Assembly (NCBI GenBank): GCA_900321845.1
Contig: ONXT01000114.1
Span: 1-8,757 of the forward strand
Origin: an uncultured Bacteroidales bacterium
Lineage (GTDB): Bacteria > Bacteroidota > Bacteroidia > Bacteroidales > WCHB1-69
DNA: 8,757 nucleotides
Direction: 5' to 3'
Shown here: positions 7,501 through 8,757 of the stretch, one piece after another
How the letters are laid out: every line of letters starts with the position of its first letter
Position numbering within the stretch: the first letter of the stretch is position 1
Translations under genes and position numbers: made by a program
The notes under the pieces: generated by a model
What the model saw: the letters and a program-made list of their open reading frames with translations, nothing else
The model's database searches: none
Told to the model about the DNA's origin: nothing

Positions 7501-8042
7501 ATGGTTTCGAAAGCACGAATCTGCGCTGGCAGCAGGTATCTCTCCGCTCATCTCCTGTTAAAATACTGACCTTGAAGACGTTATATACACGTTCGATTGA
7601 TGAGAACCGTTCGCAGTTCTTTGCTGCGCGCAATTATCGGATTCTGTCGCACGTGCTCGAAAACGGTCTTTCGCTCGACTTCCCTTTCAATTTGTCCATC
7701 GCTGCGCTCTGTGAAATGAGCTACAAAAAGAATCTGAGCGATGTCGAAAAGGCGAATCTTTACAAGGCGACATTGGAGGTGAACTATCGGATGAAGGAGC
7801 GGGGCGCCCTTTCTGTGATGTTACAATATATTAATATTGTATATAACTCGGAGCAGGCCAACAGCAGTCTGAGTTACGAGATGCTCGAGGGCCTTACGGT
7901 CGGCGACAATTTCAGATGGAAGTTGGCGTATCAGACGAATTTGTTTGAATATCTGCAATTGAACCTTTTATATGAAGGACGATTGACAAATGAGAAGAAG
8001 CTGATTCATACAGGGACCCTCCAACTGAAGGCTTTTTTCTGA
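4554..8042 (+). CDS. Very large predicted outer-membrane beta-barrel protein, function unknown
   Basis: The product has 1162 residues. A signal peptide covers about 1-23 (MAKR, hydrophobic core, then TELSAQ). The body is long and beta-rich with alternating polar and hydrophobic strands, and the protein ends in LQLKAFF, a terminal Phe typical of outer-membrane barrels. Conserved-looking segments include GNGSISRGVSVGNNQ (138-152), LPIQPEGNT (183-191), GDIEL with YFM (215-228), YLDGILLKRG with DYNTGELTF (300-325), WVAPVNGVPQGDY (479-491) and DYNGNGIEELDE (847-858), an Asp/Asn-rich loop resembling a calcium site. These segments recall a Bacteroidota family of uncharacterised outer-membrane proteins, and the first three also resemble, from memory, stretches of the T9SS translocon SprA; at about half SprA's length it is not a full SprA. 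It starts 58 bp after batA without a Shine-Dalgarno and may be co-transcribed with it. I see no frameshift or truncation. The barrel location is well supported; the function is not known. Confidence 0.88.
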   Translation: MAKRCFWEFFVCLCMLGMTELSAQSLSNMHFGSKVLDTNQFQLDSLSILPGSLMFVGIDTGDYEIDYPSATFTLKNPALLGKKITYSYRTFPQNFNRKFVNKSSEIILPRLLSDPTSRDLLSIGQPVSEPIFDSQLQGNGSISRGVSVGNNQNFVLDASMNLQLSGFLAPDVEIMANITDEKLPIQPEGNTRTIKDFNKVFIQLKYKDVIRVQAGDIELSSPENSYFMKVNRQFLGLDFQINSRFDTINSMKNTVGGGISKGKFTRNTLTPINGVQGPYKLYGSQNETSIVILAASERVYLDGILLKRGQDADYVIDYNTGELTFSTSHLITSENRIVVEFEYSDQYYSRYNLFSYNEFTHEKNSRLKLHANFVHEQDLKGRSIQPELDDAQKLFLSQIGDDLAAANYATATLATDFSTGEILYHQVDTMVNGALYSPVYVYAGASRDSVYRVVFSFVGAHKGDYVLAQSSANGKMFRWVAPVNGVPQGDYAPVTQLNTPKMTDLLTVGADYRLSDKLDLRTELAFSYLDENLFSKDGDADNGGLAFKLEAAYQTGLKRKPSRDSLWRYHLSVNYEWAHRNFNPLESYRNIEFARDYNLASDYSTDASEQMLVLSTGFSHPGCGSTSYAANWLMRFHQLSALRNEIVSVHQFAGWKWKANTSYLFSSDSLQKTNFFRTSNDFSKAFRKLRIGVKDNLEYNVFKNAATDSLRVNSYAFNEVALYLTNSDSTGYNYFVQFRNRVDDHLYNNVLSMNTVGYEAQASFEFSRWKHNRLKGTATYRNDNVQDTLRKFVPEHNFVGSLDYAGNFWKGAVTLGVYVEAGSGLEQKKNYSFLKVAAGQGTHIWYDYNGNGIEELDEFELAAYQSEADYVKVWLTTNEYVNTFNCGSTQSLQLRPANVWRGKTGFRKFLSMLSNSTVLRTYQKSTAGAGLNALNPFSDNLDDSLLVSKMLNLKNSLGFSLPNSYFSVDYIVMNNQAKNLLYYGFESTNLRWQQVSLRSSPVKILTLKTLYTRSIDENRSQFFAARNYRILSHVLENGLSLDFPFNLSIAALCEMSYKKNLSDVEKANLYKATLEVNYRMKERGALSVMLQYINIVYNSEQANSSLSYEMLEGLTVGDNFRWKLAYQTNLFEYLQLNLLYEGRLTNEKKLIHTGTLQLKAFF
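7822..7841 (+). repeat. 20-base inverted repeat inside the barrel gene
   Basis: TACAATAT and ATATTGTA flank a four-base loop ATTA. The element lies within the coding frame (residues around LQYINIVYN) and is nearly pure A/T in an otherwise balanced gene. It may only reflect the Tyr/Ile/Asn codons that alternate in a beta strand. Confidence 0.6.
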
Positions 8043-8108
8043 GCAGATTTTTTGTGAGAGTGGCGAATGGCTTGGGACCGATATTGGGGGGTAAAAAAAT
8101 ATGCACAC

Positions 8109-8139
8109 TTTTCTGTGTAAAAAAAAATTTTTTTGTGTA
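8109..8139 (+). repeat. Direct repeat TTTTcTGTGTA / TTTTtTGTGTA around an A9T7 tract
   Basis: The 11-mers at 8109-8119 and 8129-8139 agree at 10 of 11 bases and are offset by 20 bp, close to two helical turns. Nine A (8119-8127) followed by seven T (8128-8134) lie between and within them, an arrangement that gives intrinsically bent DNA. The element lies just upstream of the promoter-like -7 box before the PorP/SprF gene. It could be a regulator site or an UP-like element; the T-run could also help end transcription of the barrel gene, but no proper GC stem precedes it. Confidence 0.4.
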
Positions 8140-8166
8140 TAGCTAAAGAAAAAAATTGTATTTTTG
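8132..8166 (+). promoter_or_regulatory. Candidate promoter for the PorP/SprF gene (TTTG, TATTTTTG)
   Basis: TATTTTTG at 8159-8166 matches the Bacteroidota -7 consensus TAnnTTTG and is followed by GC. TTTG at 8132-8135 is a possible -33 box, but the 23-bp spacer is longer than the usual 19-21. A start near 8173 would leave an unusually long leader of about 155 nt before the ATG at 8330. The leader is A/T-rich and holds no recognisable riboswitch or small gene. Confidence 0.4.
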
Positions 8167-8329
8167 GCACCGCAAATTTTATAAGCAATATTGTTTTCTG
8201 TAACATTTTTGCTGAAACGCAGTATAAACTATTCAATAAGCGTCGAAAAGTAGAAATGTTCGAAAGTTAATTTATTGATTATTAAAGTTTTGCGTTGAAT
8301 GTTGTAAAGTCAAACAGTAAACTCGAAAT

Positions 8330-8757
8330 ATGAAGAAAAGGTACATTTTATCGGTTTTGTTGTTGGTTCTCACGGTGGCCGGCTATGCACAGCAAGATGC
8401 GCAATTTACGCTTTTTCAGTGGGCAACACCCTATTATAATGCAGGAGCGATAGGAGAACAGAGCAATACATTGTGTTTCACTGGCATTTTCCGTCAGCAA
8501 TATACCGGATGGAATGATACCTATACGGATCAAAGCGGAAATCCGCAGAAATTCAACACTTCCCCGCAACAGATCTATATCAGCATGGAGTCTTATCTCC
8601 GCAAGTTGCACGGAGGTTTGGGCATTACTTTAATCAAGGACAAAATCGGTTATTTCAATAATGTGGGCGTTAAATTGGGATATTCTTTCAAGTTGAAAAT
8701 CCCCACCGGCTCCCTCGGCATTGGTGTGCAAGCCCAGTTGTTGAGCCAGAAATTGGA
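8330..8757 (+). CDS. PorP/SprF-family type IX secretion system membrane protein (3' end outside window)
   Basis: The frame is open from ATG at 8330 to the right edge (142 complete codons), so about half or more of a typical family member of roughly 300 residues is missing. Residues 1-20 are a signal peptide (MKKR, Leu/Val core, then GYAQQ). Residues 22-61 follow the family opening: QDAQFTLFQW, then TPYYNAGAIGE and FTGIFRQQYTGW, the pattern QDPQFSQF...YNPAxAG...RxQW of PorP/SprF proteins. Further on, SMESYLRKLHGGLGI, IGYFNNVGVKLGYSF and GSLGIGVQAQLLS are alternating barrel strands. PorP in Porphyromonas gingivalis and SprF in Flavobacterium johnsoniae are outer-membrane proteins needed for T9SS secretion or for particular cargo; many genomes carry several paralogues, so whether this is the core component or a cargo-specific one cannot be told from here. 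A paralogue often sits beside a large cargo gene, which would lie to the right of this window. It has its own candidate promoter. Confidence 0.85.
   Translation, partial: MKKRYILSVLLLVLTVAGYAQQDAQFTLFQWATPYYNAGAIGEQSNTLCFTGIFRQQYTGWNDTYTDQSGNPQKFNTSPQQIYISMESYLRKLHGGLGITLIKDKIGYFNNVGVKLGYSFKLKIPTGSLGIGVQAQLLSQKL

Noticed and set aside
8283..8292. TAAAGTTTTG as a second promoter close to the PorP/SprF gene
   Set aside because: The spacing between TA and TTTG is four bases rather than two and no -33 box was found.

Overview
The window looks like a piece of a Bacteroidota chromosome, most likely from the order Bacteroidales. Three things point there: a Bat-type von Willebrand factor A (VWA) protein preceded by its usual membrane-anchored partner; a PorP/SprF-type protein of the type IX secretion system (T9SS) world; and start regions with the Bacteroidota -7 promoter element TAnnTTTG and A/T-rich leaders instead of Shine-Dalgarno sites. 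Coding DNA is of moderate GC and the intergenic DNA is strongly A/T-rich. No tRNA, rRNA, CRISPR array, insertion sequence or integrase was seen.

Layout. On the minus strand, 1-995 is the start of an exported protein. It has a signal peptide, a probable beta-helix opening and then a long glycine-rich region with N-G-X triplet repeats and a run of 13 glycines; it leaves the window still open. Upstream of it on the same strand is murG (1169-2278), the last cytoplasmic enzyme of lipid II synthesis, here without its usual division and cell-wall neighbours. A 190-bp divergent promoter region (2279-2468) separates murG from a plus-strand group. That group holds a membrane-anchored Bat-operon protein (2469-3476), batA (3479-4495, two bases after the first and behind a textbook ribosome binding site), and a 1162-residue predicted outer-membrane beta-barrel protein of unknown function (4554-8042). 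After a 287-bp A/T-rich gap, a PorP/SprF-family gene begins at 8330 and runs off the right edge.

How the genes may fit together. Everything in the window concerns the cell envelope: peptidoglycan precursor synthesis (MurG), an inner-membrane VWA module facing the periplasm (Bat pair), a very large outer-membrane barrel, and a PorP/SprF outer-membrane protein. The Bat pair is cut down: no moxR or DUF58 gene precedes it and no batB follows it. The most interesting unexplained gene is the large barrel protein. Several of its motifs look, from memory, like conserved segments of the T9SS translocon protein SprA, and it lies next to a PorP/SprF gene; that link is inference and needs a profile search.
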